Part shown: in pieces, positions 24,891-34,748 of the stretch | Position numbering within the stretch: the stretch's first letter is position 1 | Layout: each line of letters starts with the position of its first letter | Assembly (NCBI GenBank): GCA_029780695.1 | Contig: JAKOYD010000013.1 | Span: 24,330 to 88,329 of the forward strand | Length of the DNA: 64,000 bases | Reading direction: 5' to 3' | Origin: Pseudomonadota bacterium | GTDB lineage: Bacteria > Pseudomonadota > Gammaproteobacteria > Burkholderiales > Burkholderiaceae_C | Program-made: the position numbers and the translations under genes | Notes under the pieces: model-generated | Database searches by the model: none | The model's input: only the letters and a program-made list of their open reading frames with translations | Told to the model about the DNA's origin: nothing

Positions 24891-26937
24891 CCTCATCCTG
24901 CACCTTGTGCTGGCTCATCAGTTGCTGCTGCACGCCAGGCGGCACCACTTCGTAATGCGACAGCGCCAGTGAATAGCTGCCCTGACCGGCCGTCATCGCA
25001 TTCAGGCGCGTCTGGTAATCGGCCAGCTCGGCCATCGGCGCCTGGCCGTTGACGGTGAGCTGGCCGGCTTTGCCGCTGTCGGTGCCGCTGACCATGCCGC
25101 GCCGCGACGACAGATCGCCCGTGATGGCGCCCATGGCGCTTTCGGGCGCGGTGATCTGTACCTTGGCGATGGGCTCCAGCACCACCGGCTTGGCGTCTCG
25201 GATGGCGGCCTGAAAGGCGCGCTTGCCCGCCGTGACGAAGGCAATCTCCTTGCTGTCCACCGCGTGGTGCTTGCCGTCGTGCACGATCACGCGCACGTCC
25301 TGCACCGGGTAGCCGGCGATCACGCCTTCGGCCAGCGCCTCGCGCACGCCTTTTTCCACCGCCGGCATGAACTGGCCGGGGATGGTGCCGCCTTTCACCT
25401 GGTCGACAAACTCAAAGCCCGCGCCGCGTGGCAGCGGCTCGATGCGCAGGTGCACCTCGCCGAACTGGCCGGCGCCACCGGATTGCTTCTTGTGCCGGTA
25501 CTGCGCGGCGGCGTTTTGCGTGACGGTTTCGCGGTAGGCGATGCGCGGCGGCTTGGTGTCGACCTCGAACTTGTGCACCTCGCGCAGGCGTTCCAGCAGC
25601 AGGCGCAGGTGCAGCTCGCCCAGGCCGTAGACCACGGTCTCGTTGGTTTGCGGCACATGCTCCAGGCGCAAGCAGGGGTCTTCGGCCACCAGCTTGCCCA
25701 TGATCTCCCACATGCGCTGCTCGTCGCCGCGCCGTTTGGGGCTGATGGCCACGCCGTGCACCGGCACGGGGAAGGGCAGGGGCTTCAGGTGAATGTGGTC
25801 GTCTTCGGCGGCGTCGTGCAGCACGGCGTCGTAGTGCAACTCGTCGATCTTGCCGATGGCGCAAATGTCGCCCGGCCCGGCGCTGGCCACTTCCACATGC
25901 TGCTTGCCCTGCTGCAAGTACAGGTGGCCGACCTTGAACGGCTTGCGCCCGTCGCCCACGTACAGCAGCGTGCCGGGCGTGATGGTGCCCTGGTGCACGC
26001 GCGCAAAGCCCAGCTTGCCGACGTAGGGGTCGATGCTGATCTTGAACACTTGCGCCAGCACGTGGGCGGCGGGGTCGGGGCGGGCGTGCATCAGCGTGGC
26101 GCCGTCGCCTTCGCCCTTGAAGAAGTCGGGCGGGTTGCCCTCGGTCGGATTCGGCAGCAGCTGGGCGATCACATTCAGCAACTCCGCCACGCCGGCGCCC
26201 GTGCGCGCCGAGACGAAGCAGACGGGGATCAGGTGCCCCTCGCGCAGCGCCTGCTCCAGTGGCGCGTGCAGTTCGCTGGCGTCCACGTCGCCGTCGTTTA
26301 GGTAGCGGTCGACGAAGTCGCCATCGACCTCCACCACCTGCTCGACCAGCGCGCGGTGCGCGTCGGCCACGGCGCCAAAGTCGCTGTGGCCCTCTTTGTT
26401 GAAAAAGCAATCCACCACCTGGCTGGCGCCCGCATCGGGCAGGTTCAGCGGCAGGCATTCCTTGCCGAAGGTCTGCTGAATTTGCGCCAGCAGGCCGGGC
26501 AGGTCGGCGCCTTCGGCGTCGATCTTGTTGACGATGATCAGGCGGTCCAGCCCCTGCTCGGCGGCGTAGTCCATCATGCGCTGGGCGAAGGGCTCAATGC
26601 CGGCGGCAGCGCTGATGACGATGGCGGCGGTTTCCACCGCTTCCAGCGCCGGCAGGCTCTGGCCCACGAAATCGGGCGCGCCGGGCGTATCGATCAGGTG
26701 CACGCGGCAGCCGCCGTGCTCGAAATGCATGACGGCCGATTGCAGCGAATGGCCGGCCTTGATCTCCAGCGGGTCGTGGTCGCTCACGGTATTGCCGCGC
26801 TCCACGTTGCCGGCGGCGCCAATGGCGCCAGCGCGGTGCAGCAGCGCTTCGGCCAGCGTGGTCTTGCCGGCGGCGGCGGGGCCGACCAGGGCCAGGGTGC
26901 GGATGTTTTCAAGGGTGGGGGCGGCGGTAACGGGCAC
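24886..26937 (-). CDS. Elongation factor G-like GTPase (EF-G paralogue)
   Basis: 683 residues from a GTG at 26937 with AAGGAG 8 bases upstream; the frame upstream is noise. The G domain has GPAAAGKTT for Walker A, DTPGAPDF for G3 and NKID for G4, so the usual AHVDAGKTT is replaced. Domains II-V follow, ending with the EF-G C-terminal fold ALSHYEVVPPGVQQQLM. The family (FusA2-like) is a second EF-G copy of uncertain job; no str operon neighbours are present, unlike canonical fusA. A role in ribosome recycling or stress is speculation. Confidence 0.88.
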   Translation of the reverse strand: MPVTAAPTLENIRTLALVGPAAAGKTTLAEALLHRAGAIGAAGNVERGNTVSDHDPLEIKAGHSLQSAVMHFEHGGCRVHLIDTPGAPDFVGQSLPALEAVETAAIVISAAAGIEPFAQRMMDYAAEQGLDRLIIVNKIDAEGADLPGLLAQIQQTFGKECLPLNLPDAGASQVVDCFFNKEGHSDFGAVADAHRALVEQVVEVDGDFVDRYLNDGDVDASELHAPLEQALREGHLIPVCFVSARTGAGVAELLNVIAQLLPNPTEGNPPDFFKGEGDGATLMHARPDPAAHVLAQVFKISIDPYVGKLGFARVHQGTITPGTLLYVGDGRKPFKVGHLYLQQGKQHVEVASAGPGDICAIGKIDELHYDAVLHDAAEDDHIHLKPLPFPVPVHGVAISPKRRGDEQRMWEIMGKLVAEDPCLRLEHVPQTNETVVYGLGELHLRLLLERLREVHKFEVDTKPPRIAYRETVTQNAAAQYRHKKQSGGAGQFGEVHLRIEPLPRGAGFEFVDQVKGGTIPGQFMPAVEKGVREALAEGVIAGYPVQDVRVIVHDGKHHAVDSKEIAFVTAGKRAFQAAIRDAKPVVLEPIAKVQITAPESAMGAITGDLSSRRGMVSGTDSGKAGQLTVNGQAPMAELADYQTRLNAMTAGQGSYSLALSHYEVVPPGVQQQLMSQHKVQDED

Positions 26938-27034
26938 GTGGGTTCTCCTTATGGCTGCCAGCGTAGATCGGCGACGGCGCCCGCACAAGGGGCGCGTGCG
27001 GCTTTTTTGACCTGGGGCAGTGCCAGAATGGCGC

Positions 27035-27661
27035 ATGAACGAACCCTTGGCCACCGCCGCTGACGTCGTCACCTTCTGGTTTGGCGCCGCGCCGCCCCAT
27101 GATGCGGCCGCGCTGGGCCGGCAGCGCGCGTGGTTCACCAAGTCCGACGCGTTTGACGCCGAAATTCGGGCGCGCTTTGCGCCCATCATTCACACTGCGC
27201 TGGCGGGCGGCTGCCATGCGTGGGCCCAGGACGCGCAGGGCTGGCTGGCTTTGATCGTGGTACTTGACCAGTTCACACGCAACGTGTTCCGAGGCGATGC
27301 CAAAGCGTTTGCCGGCGATGCCGCAGCGCGCGACTTGGCCGAGGCCGGCATCGCGCGCGGCTGGGACGCAGGCCTGCCCTTCATGGCGCGGCCCTTCGTG
27401 TACCTGCCGTTCGAGCATGCCGAGGATCTGGCGACGCAGCACCGCAGCGTGGACTGGTTCAGCGCGCTGCTCGCCGAAGCACGGGCGGCGAGCGCGCCCG
27501 AGGCCGTTTTAACCACCCTGGCCAGCAACCTGGATTACGCGCAGCGCCACCTGGACGTGATCGCGCGCTTTGGCCGCTTTCCGCACCGCAACGCCATTCT
27601 GGGGCGCGCCAGCACGGCTGAGGAGCTGGTGTACCTGGCGCAGCCCGGCGCGGGGTTTTGA
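27035..27661 (+). CDS. DUF924-family protein
   Basis: 208 residues from the ATG at 27035. The family blocks VVTFWFGAAPP, WLALIVVLDQFTRNVFRG, FVYLPFEHAEDLATQHRSV and the C-terminal RFPHRNAILGR are all present. The fold is an all-helical TPR-like bundle; function is unknown. It is divergent from the EF-G-like gene with about 97 bp between the starts. Confidence 0.86.
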   Translation: MNEPLATAADVVTFWFGAAPPHDAAALGRQRAWFTKSDAFDAEIRARFAPIIHTALAGGCHAWAQDAQGWLALIVVLDQFTRNVFRGDAKAFAGDAAARDLAEAGIARGWDAGLPFMARPFVYLPFEHAEDLATQHRSVDWFSALLAEARAASAPEAVLTTLASNLDYAQRHLDVIARFGRFPHRNAILGRASTAEELVYLAQPGAGF

Positions 27662-27663
27662 AT

Positions 27664-27719
27664 CAAAACTGGCTCTAGCGCTTGCCCATCAAGCGCGAGC
27701 AGCTACTCAAATAATAGCA
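27664..27719. repeat. Family C repeat (minus orientation)
   Basis: GGCTCTAGCGCTTGCCCATC then AAGCGCGAGCAGCTACTCAA. It starts 3 bp after the DUF924 stop and ends beside the stop of the next minus-strand frame. Confidence 0.85.
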
Positions 27720-27720
27720 G

Positions 27721-27951
27721 TCAGCGCGCCGGTTCCAGCCGCACCAGCCATTCCGACTCGCCCAAATCAGCGCCCGCGTTGCAGTGCCTGCTGACCAGGC
27801 GGTACACGCGGCTGCGGTGGTTGGGAAAGCTCACCATGTCGCCCGCGCCTAAAGCGCACAGGGCGATGTCGTCATCGGGCGTTGGCAGAAGTCCGGTGGT
27901 GGTTCGAAAGCCCGGGGTGTCGTGATCGATGTAGCACGAGATGACGCTCAT
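27721..27951 (-). CDS. Small hypothetical protein
   Basis: 76 residues from an ATG at 27951; an in-frame ATG/GTG further up (to 28068) would add 39 residues. No recognisable domain. The segment LCALGAGDMVSFPNHRSRVY and the closing ESEWLVRLEPAR look like a small beta-rich protein, and codon composition is like the neighbours. No strong ribosome site is seen. It may be genuine but this rests only on an open frame between a family C and a family A repeat. Confidence 0.4.
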   Translation of the reverse strand: MSVISCYIDHDTPGFRTTTGLLPTPDDDIALCALGAGDMVSFPNHRSRVYRLVSRHCNAGADLGESEWLVRLEPAR

Positions 27952-28066
27952 GCCAGCCTGTGGGGTGGTTGCCTTGTGCAGCGGCCAATTGAATTTGGCG
28001 ATGCATCGAAGTGCAGTGATCCACAGCGCTGGCGCACGACCCGCCTCGAATGAGACAAAAGACTCC

Positions 28067-28167
28067 AAAGGCCGCGGAGCAGGCCACGCGGGAACGCCGT
28101 GGCCGGGGTCTCCCCGGCCACTGGCGTTGTCCCCTTGGGGGATGGCGCCGAAGGCGACTCAGGGGGG
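28067..28167. repeat. Family A repeat, copy 3
   Basis: AAAGGCCGCGGAGCAGGCCA to GGCGACTCAGGGGGG. It ends 5 bp from the stop codon of the RNB gene, with the CCCCCTGAG end facing that stop. Confidence 0.9.
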
Positions 28168-28172
28168 TTACA

Positions 28173-29651
28173 TCACCCCAGCATCTCGAAGTCGATGAAG
28201 CCGCGCTCCACGTGGGTGGACAGCAGCTTGGCGCGCAGCTTGTCGCCGACGTTGACCTTGCGCCCGCGCGCCACCAGCAGCTTGCCTTCGGCCGGCGGGT
28301 TGAAGATGCGCACCCAGTGGTTGCCGTTGGCGCTGCCCGTCACCACGCCGTCGAACACGTCGCCAATGCGCGACTCCAGCAGCATCGCCGCTTCGGACTT
28401 GCGCAGCTGCCGCTCGACCTTGTTGGCGGCGTCTTCCTGCTTGGTGCAGTGGTTGGCCAGAAACTCCAGTTCGGTGTGCGAGTAGGGCGATGCCACATCC
28501 GCCAGCGCGGCTTTGATGAGGCGGCTGGTGATGAGGTCGGGGTAGCGGCGGTTGGGCGCCGTGCTGTGCGAATAGTCGCGCACCGCCAGGCCAAAGTGGC
28601 CGATGGCCGGGCCGCCGGGGCGCTCCACCACGTATTCGCCGCGCCCCATCAGCTTGACGATGATGAGCGACAGATCGGGAAAGCGCAGCGGATCGCGCTT
28701 GCGCTCGGCGGCGAGGAATTGTTCCAGCGCCGCCGAGTTCGGCTCGGGCGGCAATTGCCAGCCGCGCTCGGCGGCGACTTCGGCAATGCGCGCCCAGCGC
28801 TCGGGCGACTTCACCACGCGGCGGATGGCGGCGCGCTTCTTGCCCGCCAGATAGCGCGCGGTGACGCCGTTGGTGGCGACCATGAATTCCTCGATCAACT
28901 GGCGCGCGCGGTTCTGCACTTGCTGGCGGATGGCCACCACCTTGTCGTCCTCGAACTCGGCGCGCGGTTGAAAGGTCTGGAACTCCAGCGAGCCCAGCTC
29001 ACGCCGGCGCGCGCGCAACTGCTGCGCCACCGAATCCTGCGTGCGCAGCTGCTGGTCCATGCCGGGCACGCGGTCGGCGGCCTCGGGCAGCGGACCGTTG
29101 CCTTCGAGCCAGGCCGCGACCGCGTCGTAAGCCAGCTTGGCCTTGTTGTGCACGCGGGCGCGCGTAATGTGGCTGCGCACGATCTCGCCATCGGGCGCGA
29201 ACACCATCTCGGTGACGGTGGCCACGCGCTCTTCATGCGGGTTGAGCGAGGTGAAGTCGGTGCTCAGCTTCTCCGGCAGCATCGGAAAGATGCGCGCCGA
29301 GGTGTAGACGCTGGTGGTGTTGATCTGCGCGTGGCGGTCGATGGGCGTGTCTTTGGCGACCAGCGTGTCGACGTCGGCGATGGCGACCATGATCTTGACG
29401 TGGCCGTTGTCCATCACCTCGCTCACCGTGATCTGGTCCAGGTCGCGCGAATCGTCGTTGTCGATCGAGCACCACAGCAGGCCCGTCAGGTCGACGATGC
29501 CGGCGCCGTCTTCGGCGCTCGGGCCGTCGATGGTCTTGAGCTGCTCAAGGGCGGGCTTCGGAAACTCCGGCTCCAGCCCGCGCTCGCGCATGGCGGCCAC
29601 GGCCAGGTCGGCCAGTTCTTGTTTCTGGTGCGGGTGCAACTGATTGTTCAT
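28173..29651 (-). CDS. RNB-domain exoribonuclease (RNase II/R family)
   Basis: 492 residues. The RNB catalytic motif SIDNDDSRDLDQITVSEV carries the metal-binding aspartates; ADVDTLVAKDTPID and the S1-like tail GRKVNVGDKLRAKLLSTHVE follow. RNase II-type enzymes degrade RNA 3' to 5'. The protein is shorter than RNase R because it lacks the N-terminal cold-shock domains and begins about 45 residues before the RNB domain. It is upstream of, and on the same strand as, nothing closely linked; the cold-shock/DUF1294 gene lies 42 bp further upstream-side. Confidence 0.9.
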   Translation of the reverse strand: MNNQLHPHQKQELADLAVAAMRERGLEPEFPKPALEQLKTIDGPSAEDGAGIVDLTGLLWCSIDNDDSRDLDQITVSEVMDNGHVKIMVAIADVDTLVAKDTPIDRHAQINTTSVYTSARIFPMLPEKLSTDFTSLNPHEERVATVTEMVFAPDGEIVRSHITRARVHNKAKLAYDAVAAWLEGNGPLPEAADRVPGMDQQLRTQDSVAQQLRARRRELGSLEFQTFQPRAEFEDDKVVAIRQQVQNRARQLIEEFMVATNGVTARYLAGKKRAAIRRVVKSPERWARIAEVAAERGWQLPPEPNSAALEQFLAAERKRDPLRFPDLSLIIVKLMGRGEYVVERPGGPAIGHFGLAVRDYSHSTAPNRRYPDLITSRLIKAALADVASPYSHTELEFLANHCTKQEDAANKVERQLRKSEAAMLLESRIGDVFDGVVTGSANGNHWVRIFNPPAEGKLLVARGRKVNVGDKLRAKLLSTHVERGFIDFEMLG

Positions 29652-29693
29652 GTGGGTGCCTTGTGATGCGTGTCCATCATAGCCAGCGGGTGT

Positions 29694-30380
29694 TTACATG
29701 CTGCGCCACAGCAGCAGGCTCAGCGCGCCCAGGTTGAGCACTACGGTGACCACGTAGGCCGTCAGAAACTCGCGCTTGCGGGACTTGTGCCGCAGCACGC
29801 GCTGCGCCAGCCAAGCCGCGGGCCATCCGCCCACGGCGGCCAGCGCGTGCAGGGTGCTCTCGGGCGTTCGCCAGCGCCCCAGCTCGGCGGCGGACTTGTC
29901 GAACGCATAGCTGAAGAAGGTGGCGATGTTGACGAGCACCAGGCCGATGAACACCACGGGCAGATCGAGCGGCCAGAGCCGGCGCAGGCTGATGGCCAGC
30001 AGCAGGCCCAGCCAGATCAGCAGCGCCACGCCGAACAGGGCCGGTTGGCCATCCAGCCCACGCGGCGCCTCTGGCGTGGCGCCGCGCATCGCGCGTGTGG
30101 ACTGGCGTCGGTCCGGCGCGCGGCGGTCGTTGGCAGGGGCGGCACCTGCAGGTGAAGCGGTGGGAGCGGCAGCGCTGCGTGCCATGGGCTGCACCGCCAT
30201 CGCGCGCGGACCCTTGCCGCCGACCTCGATCTGCTCGAAGCGCACCGCCATGCCCTCGGCCGGCTCGCCGCCGCGGAAGTCGCGCACATGGAAGAAGATG
30301 TTGCGCGTGCCTTGGGGCGTGGCGATGAAGCCGAAGCCGCGCGGGGCGTCCCAGCGGACGATCTGGCCTTGTCGGTTCAT
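29694..30380 (-). CDS. Cold-shock domain plus DUF1294 membrane protein
   Basis: 228 residues. The N-terminal ~65 residues form a cold-shock domain, GQIVRWDAPRGFGFIATPQG and NIFFHVRDFRGG, with the RNP1-like GFGFI. A low-complexity linker leads to three to four membrane segments and the DUF1294 block FFSYAFDKSAAELGRWRTPE with WPAAWLAQRVLRHKS. This domain pair is a known architecture; an inner-membrane nucleic-acid-binding role is inference. Transcribed toward the RNB ribonuclease gene 42 bp away, so the two RNA-related genes may be co-expressed. Confidence 0.88.
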   Translation of the reverse strand: MNRQGQIVRWDAPRGFGFIATPQGTRNIFFHVRDFRGGEPAEGMAVRFEQIEVGGKGPRAMAVQPMARSAAAPTASPAGAAPANDRRAPDRRQSTRAMRGATPEAPRGLDGQPALFGVALLIWLGLLLAISLRRLWPLDLPVVFIGLVLVNIATFFSYAFDKSAAELGRWRTPESTLHALAAVGGWPAAWLAQRVLRHKSRKREFLTAYVVTVVLNLGALSLLLWRSM

Positions 30381-30415
30381 GGAGTGTCGAGGCGGCTGCG
30401 TCCCAGCGTTTCATG

Positions 30416-30466
30416 CAAAAATCGTCGCCAGCGCTTTCTGGGCAAGCGCGAGCAGCTCTTATTTTG
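30416..30466. repeat. Family C repeat (minus orientation)
   Basis: ATCGTCGCCAGCGCTTTCTG then GGCAAGCGCGAGCAGCTCTT. It runs to the stop codon of the CoA-transferase gene. Confidence 0.85.
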
Positions 30467-31367
30467 AGAGCGTGTGCAGCGGAATGTCGTGCTGCGCCGC
30501 CAGCGCGTCGAGCTGCCGGCGCGTTTTGGTCAGCGCCCAGGCGGCGATGGCTTCGCGCGCTTGCGGGGCAAAGGGCGCGCGCAGGTCGGGCTCGGGCAGG
30601 CCGGCGGCGGCAAACAGGGCGCGGGCAAAGTGCGGCTCCAGGGCAGCGATGGCGACGCGCCCGTCCTTGCACGCATAGACGCGGTAGCCGGCGTGCGCGC
30701 CGCCCACGGCGCCGCTGGGCAGCGTCAGCCCCCAGGTGCGCGGCAGCGCCAGCCATTCGGCCGCGCTCGACAGCGCCACCTGCCGGTGCTGGCCGCGGCC
30801 CGAGGCGCGCGCCTGCATCAGCGCCGACAGCGCGGCTTCGCTGGCCATCAGCGCGCCGGCCATGTCGGCCAGCAGGGTGGGCGGCAACTCAGTGCCGGTG
30901 ACCAGGCCGGCCTCGGCCAGGTAGGTCAGGTCGTGGCCGGGCTCGTCGGCGCGCTCGCCGGGTGCGCCGACGATCTCGACCATCGACAAGTGGCCGAAGC
31001 TGCGCCGCAGCGTCTTCCAGTCCAGCCCCAGCTTGGTCAGCGCCGAGGGGCGGAACGAGGTCAGCAGCAGGTCGGCGCGCAGCAGCTCGCGCGCCAGTTG
31101 GGCCTGGCCGCGCTCGGTCTTCAAATCGAGCTGGATCACGCGCACGTCTTCGTGCATCACGCTGTAGGCGCCGATGTCGTACTGGCCCATCGGGTCACCG
31201 CTGATGGGCCGGCCCGAGGCCGTGGCGCCGGGGCCGGGCGGCTCGACCTTGAGGCAGCGCGCGCCCATCGCAGCCAGGCGCATCAGCGCCGCGGGGCCGG
31301 GCAGGTTGAGCGCCAGGCTGACGATGCGGGTGCCGGTGAGCGGTCGGGCGGAGGAGCGTGTGGCCAT
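30459..31367 (-). CDS. CaiB/BaiF-family (class III) CoA-transferase
   Basis: 302 residues, at the short end for the family. Seen: start RIVSLALNLPGPAALMRLAA, cofactor-binding VIQLDLKTERGQAQLARELL and LLLTSFRPSALTKLGLDW, and the catalytic Asp in LLADMAGALMASEAAL. Family members move CoA between carboxylates or racemise alpha-methylacyl-CoA; the short form resembles the racemase branch. No substrate hint comes from neighbours. Its 3' end adjoins a family C repeat. Confidence 0.85.
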   Translation of the reverse strand: MATRSSARPLTGTRIVSLALNLPGPAALMRLAAMGARCLKVEPPGPGATASGRPISGDPMGQYDIGAYSVMHEDVRVIQLDLKTERGQAQLARELLRADLLLTSFRPSALTKLGLDWKTLRRSFGHLSMVEIVGAPGERADEPGHDLTYLAEAGLVTGTELPPTLLADMAGALMASEAALSALMQARASGRGQHRQVALSSAAEWLALPRTWGLTLPSGAVGGAHAGYRVYACKDGRVAIAALEPHFARALFAAAGLPEPDLRAPFAPQAREAIAAWALTKTRRQLDALAAQHDIPLHTLSK

Positions 31368-31513
31368 GGCGGGGACTATGAATTAAATAGCTGGTCGCGC
31401 ACAACAGGTCTGCGCAAAACGCCAATTTAACTCATATCCATGGCCATGCGATGGTGGAGCCAGCCGTGGCGCCATGGGGTCGCCGCCGCGTCTAAGACAA
31501 GGGTCGCCCAACA

Positions 31514-31627
31514 CCCGGCCGCGAAGGACGCCAAGGATTCGCGAAGGACGCGAAGAATGCAGAACGCCCTATTTTTTGGCTGTTCTTTCGCGTCCTTCGC
31601 GTGATCTTCGCGCCCTTCGCGTCCGGT
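31514..31627. repeat. Family B palindromic repeat, copy 3
   Basis: CCGGCCGCGAAGGACGCCAA on the left and TTCGCGCCCTTCGCGTCCGG on the right around an AT-rich loop (CTATTTTTTGGC). It ends 9 bp from the pobA stop codon. Confidence 0.88.
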
Positions 31628-31635
31628 CTTTGGAC

Positions 31636-32877
<1,242 letters not shown>

Positions 32878-32927
32878 TCAAGCTTAAGGCCCTGATGGCT
32901 TTCTTGTCACGGGCGCGCGCCGGACTT

Positions 32928-32964
32928 TGCGCGGTGATCAAAAATTCTGTGCGATCATCGCGCA
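32928..32964. promoter_or_regulatory. IclR-type operator between pobA and its regulator
   Basis: TGCGCGGTGATC (32928-32939) faces GATCATCGCGCA (32953-32964), 12-bp arms with one mismatch. The right arm is the core of a 17-bp near-palindrome, TGTGCGATCATCGCGCA (32948-32964). It ends 3 bp before the IclR start codon, fitting autoregulation plus control of pobA. Confidence 0.7.
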
Positions 32965-32967
32965 ACC

Positions 32968-33738
32968 ATGACGCTCGCTGCCGCTGACACCATTGCTGGC
33001 CTGGCCAAGGGCCTGGCGGTGCTGGAAAGCTTTGACACCGAGCGCCAGCGCCTGAACGCCACCCAGGCGGCCGAGCGCGCCGGCCTGACGCGGGCGGCGG
33101 CGCGCCGGCACCTGCTGACGCTGGCGCACCTGGGCTATCTGGAAAGCGACGGCAGCCACTTCTGGCTCAGCGCGCGCGTGCTGCGGCTGGCGGGCGCTTA
33201 CCTGGCCTCGTCGCGCCTGCCGCGCGTGATTCAGCCGGCGCTCAACCGGCTGGCGGCCGCCACGCACGACGTGTATTCGGCGGCGGTGCTGGACGGTGAC
33301 GAGGTGGTCATCGTCGCCCGCAGCGCGGGCCTGGCGCCGGCCAACCAGCTGCTGGCCTACGGCCGCCACCTGGGCGCGCGGCTGCCGGCGCACGCCACGT
33401 CCACCGGGCGCGTGCTGCTGGCGGCGCTGCCGCGCGAACAGTTGACCGACTGGCTGCGTGGGCGCGAACTGCGGCGCATCACCGCGCACACCGTGACCGC
33501 GCCGCGCGCCTTTCGCACGCTGCTGGCGCAGGTGGCCGAGCAGGATTACTGCGTGGCCATCGACGAGCACGAACTGGGCGTGCACGCCGTCGCCGTGCCG
33601 CTGCGCACGCGCGCGGGGCAAACCGTGGCGGCGCTCAACGTGGTGCTGGCGCCGGGGCGGTTGAGCGACGCACAACTGGCCGCCGACATCCTGCCGCGCC
33701 TGCGCGAGGCGGCGGGGGAGATTCGGCAGTTGCTATAA
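32968..33738 (+). CDS. IclR-family regulator, PobR/PcaR-like
   Basis: 256 residues. The N-terminal winged HTH is LAKGLAVLESFDTERQRLNA with RAGLTRAAARRHLLTLAHLG; the C-terminal effector domain is the IclR type, including ATSTGRVLLAALPREQLTDW and DEHELGVHAVAVPLRTRAG. Its group (PcaR/PcaU/PobR) senses aromatic acids. Divergent position against pobA makes 4-hydroxybenzoate or protocatechuate the likely effector and pobA the likely target. Confidence 0.9.
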   Translation: MTLAAADTIAGLAKGLAVLESFDTERQRLNATQAAERAGLTRAAARRHLLTLAHLGYLESDGSHFWLSARVLRLAGAYLASSRLPRVIQPALNRLAAATHDVYSAAVLDGDEVVIVARSAGLAPANQLLAYGRHLGARLPAHATSTGRVLLAALPREQLTDWLRGRELRRITAHTVTAPRAFRTLLAQVAEQDYCVAIDEHELGVHAVAVPLRTRAGQTVAALNVVLAPGRLSDAQLAADILPRLREAAGEIRQLL

Positions 33739-33796
33739 ATAGAGAAGCTGCTTGCGCTTGACCTGCTTGGGCTGGAAGCCGAAAAGGCTTGAATTC
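33733..33796. repeat. Family C repeat, diverged
   Basis: TTGCTATAAATAGAGAAGCT then GCTTGCGCTTGACCTGCTTG and an AAAAGGCTTGAA end. It overlaps the last codons and stop of the IclR gene. Confidence 0.7.
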
Positions 33797-33799
33797 CGA

Positions 33800-33918
33800 C
33801 AGCCGGACGCGAAGGGCGCAAAGGATTCGCGAAGGCCGCGAAGCATTCAGGGCAACCAATTTTTTTGGCTGTTCTTTTGCGTCCTTCGCGTGGTCTTCGC
33901 GTTCTTCGCGTCCGGCTG
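33800..33918. repeat. Family B palindromic repeat, copy 4
   Basis: CAGCCGGACGCGAAGGGCGC on the left, TTCGCGTTCTTCGCGTCCGG plus CTG on the right, loop AATTTTTTTGGC. It lies between the convergent IclR and livF genes and may act as a two-way terminator. Confidence 0.9.
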
Positions 33919-33937
33919 TTCTTGTTCTATCCGGTGG

Positions 33938-34747
33938 TCAAACACCCAAATGCTGCGTCAGCAACTCCGGCTGCTCGATCAGCGCATCCGACGTGCCTTC
34001 GAACACCACTTCGCCCTTGACCAGAATGACGTTGCGATCCGTCACCTGCGTCACGTGGCGCCAGTTTTTGTCGACGATGATGCTGCTGATGCCGCTTTGG
34101 CGGATCACGTCGCAGATGCGCCAGATCTCGCGCGCGATCAGCGGTGCCAGGCCTTCGGTGGCTTCGTCGAGGATCAGCACGTCGGGGTTGGTCATCAGCG
34201 CGCGGCCGATGGTCAGCATCTGCTGCTCGCCGCCGCTCAGTTGCTGGCCGCCGTGGTTCAGGCGTTCGGCCAGGCGCGGGAAGGTGTTCAGCACGCGCTC
34301 GTACGTCCAGTCGCGCTGGCCGCGCGTGCCGGGGCGGGCCGCCATTTTCAGGTTTTCGACCACGGACAGGTTGCCGAAGATGCCGCGCCCTTCGGGCACG
34401 TAGGCCACGCCCAGCTGCGCGATCTCATACGGCGCGCGGCCGGTCATGGGCTTGCCCATGATCAGCACGCCGCCGCGGCGCGGCTTGACCAGGCCCATGA
34501 TGGATTTGAGCAGCGTGCTCTTGCCCATGCCGTTGCGGCCCATCAGGCCAATCGTCTCGCCGCGTCGCACCGCAAAGTTGACGCCTTTCAGAATGTGGCT
34601 GGCGCCGTAGTAGGTGTGCAGGTCGATGGCGTGGATCAGCAGGTCGGGGTCGTGTCCGTGGCGGGCGTCGGGCGCGGTGTTGTGCGAGCGCGGCGCCAGC
34701 GGGTTGTTGGGGTCGTCTTGCAGGTTGGCGTTGTGGGCGGTCGCCAT
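33938..34747 (-). CDS. livF: Branched-chain-type ABC transporter ATP-binding protein LivF
   Basis: 269 residues from the ATG at 34747, which follows the livG stop by one base. Walker A is GLMGRNGMGKSTLLK, the signature is LSGGEQQMLTIGRAL and Walker B is VLILDEATEG. The N-terminal ~45 residues before the ABC domain are longer than usual and His/Asn-rich. Last gene of a five-gene minus-strand operon for an HAAT-type importer in the inner membrane. Confidence 0.92.
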   Translation of the reverse strand: MATAHNANLQDDPNNPLAPRSHNTAPDARHGHDPDLLIHAIDLHTYYGASHILKGVNFAVRRGETIGLMGRNGMGKSTLLKSIMGLVKPRRGGVLIMGKPMTGRAPYEIAQLGVAYVPEGRGIFGNLSVVENLKMAARPGTRGQRDWTYERVLNTFPRLAERLNHGGQQLSGGEQQMLTIGRALMTNPDVLILDEATEGLAPLIAREIWRICDVIRQSGISSIIVDKNWRHVTQVTDRNVILVKGEVVFEGTSDALIEQPELLTQHLGV

Positions 34748-34748
34748 G

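Noticed and set aside
31380..31435. Family C-like string AAATAGCTGGTCGCGCACAA
   Set aside because: Partial match only; kept out of the copy count as too degenerate.
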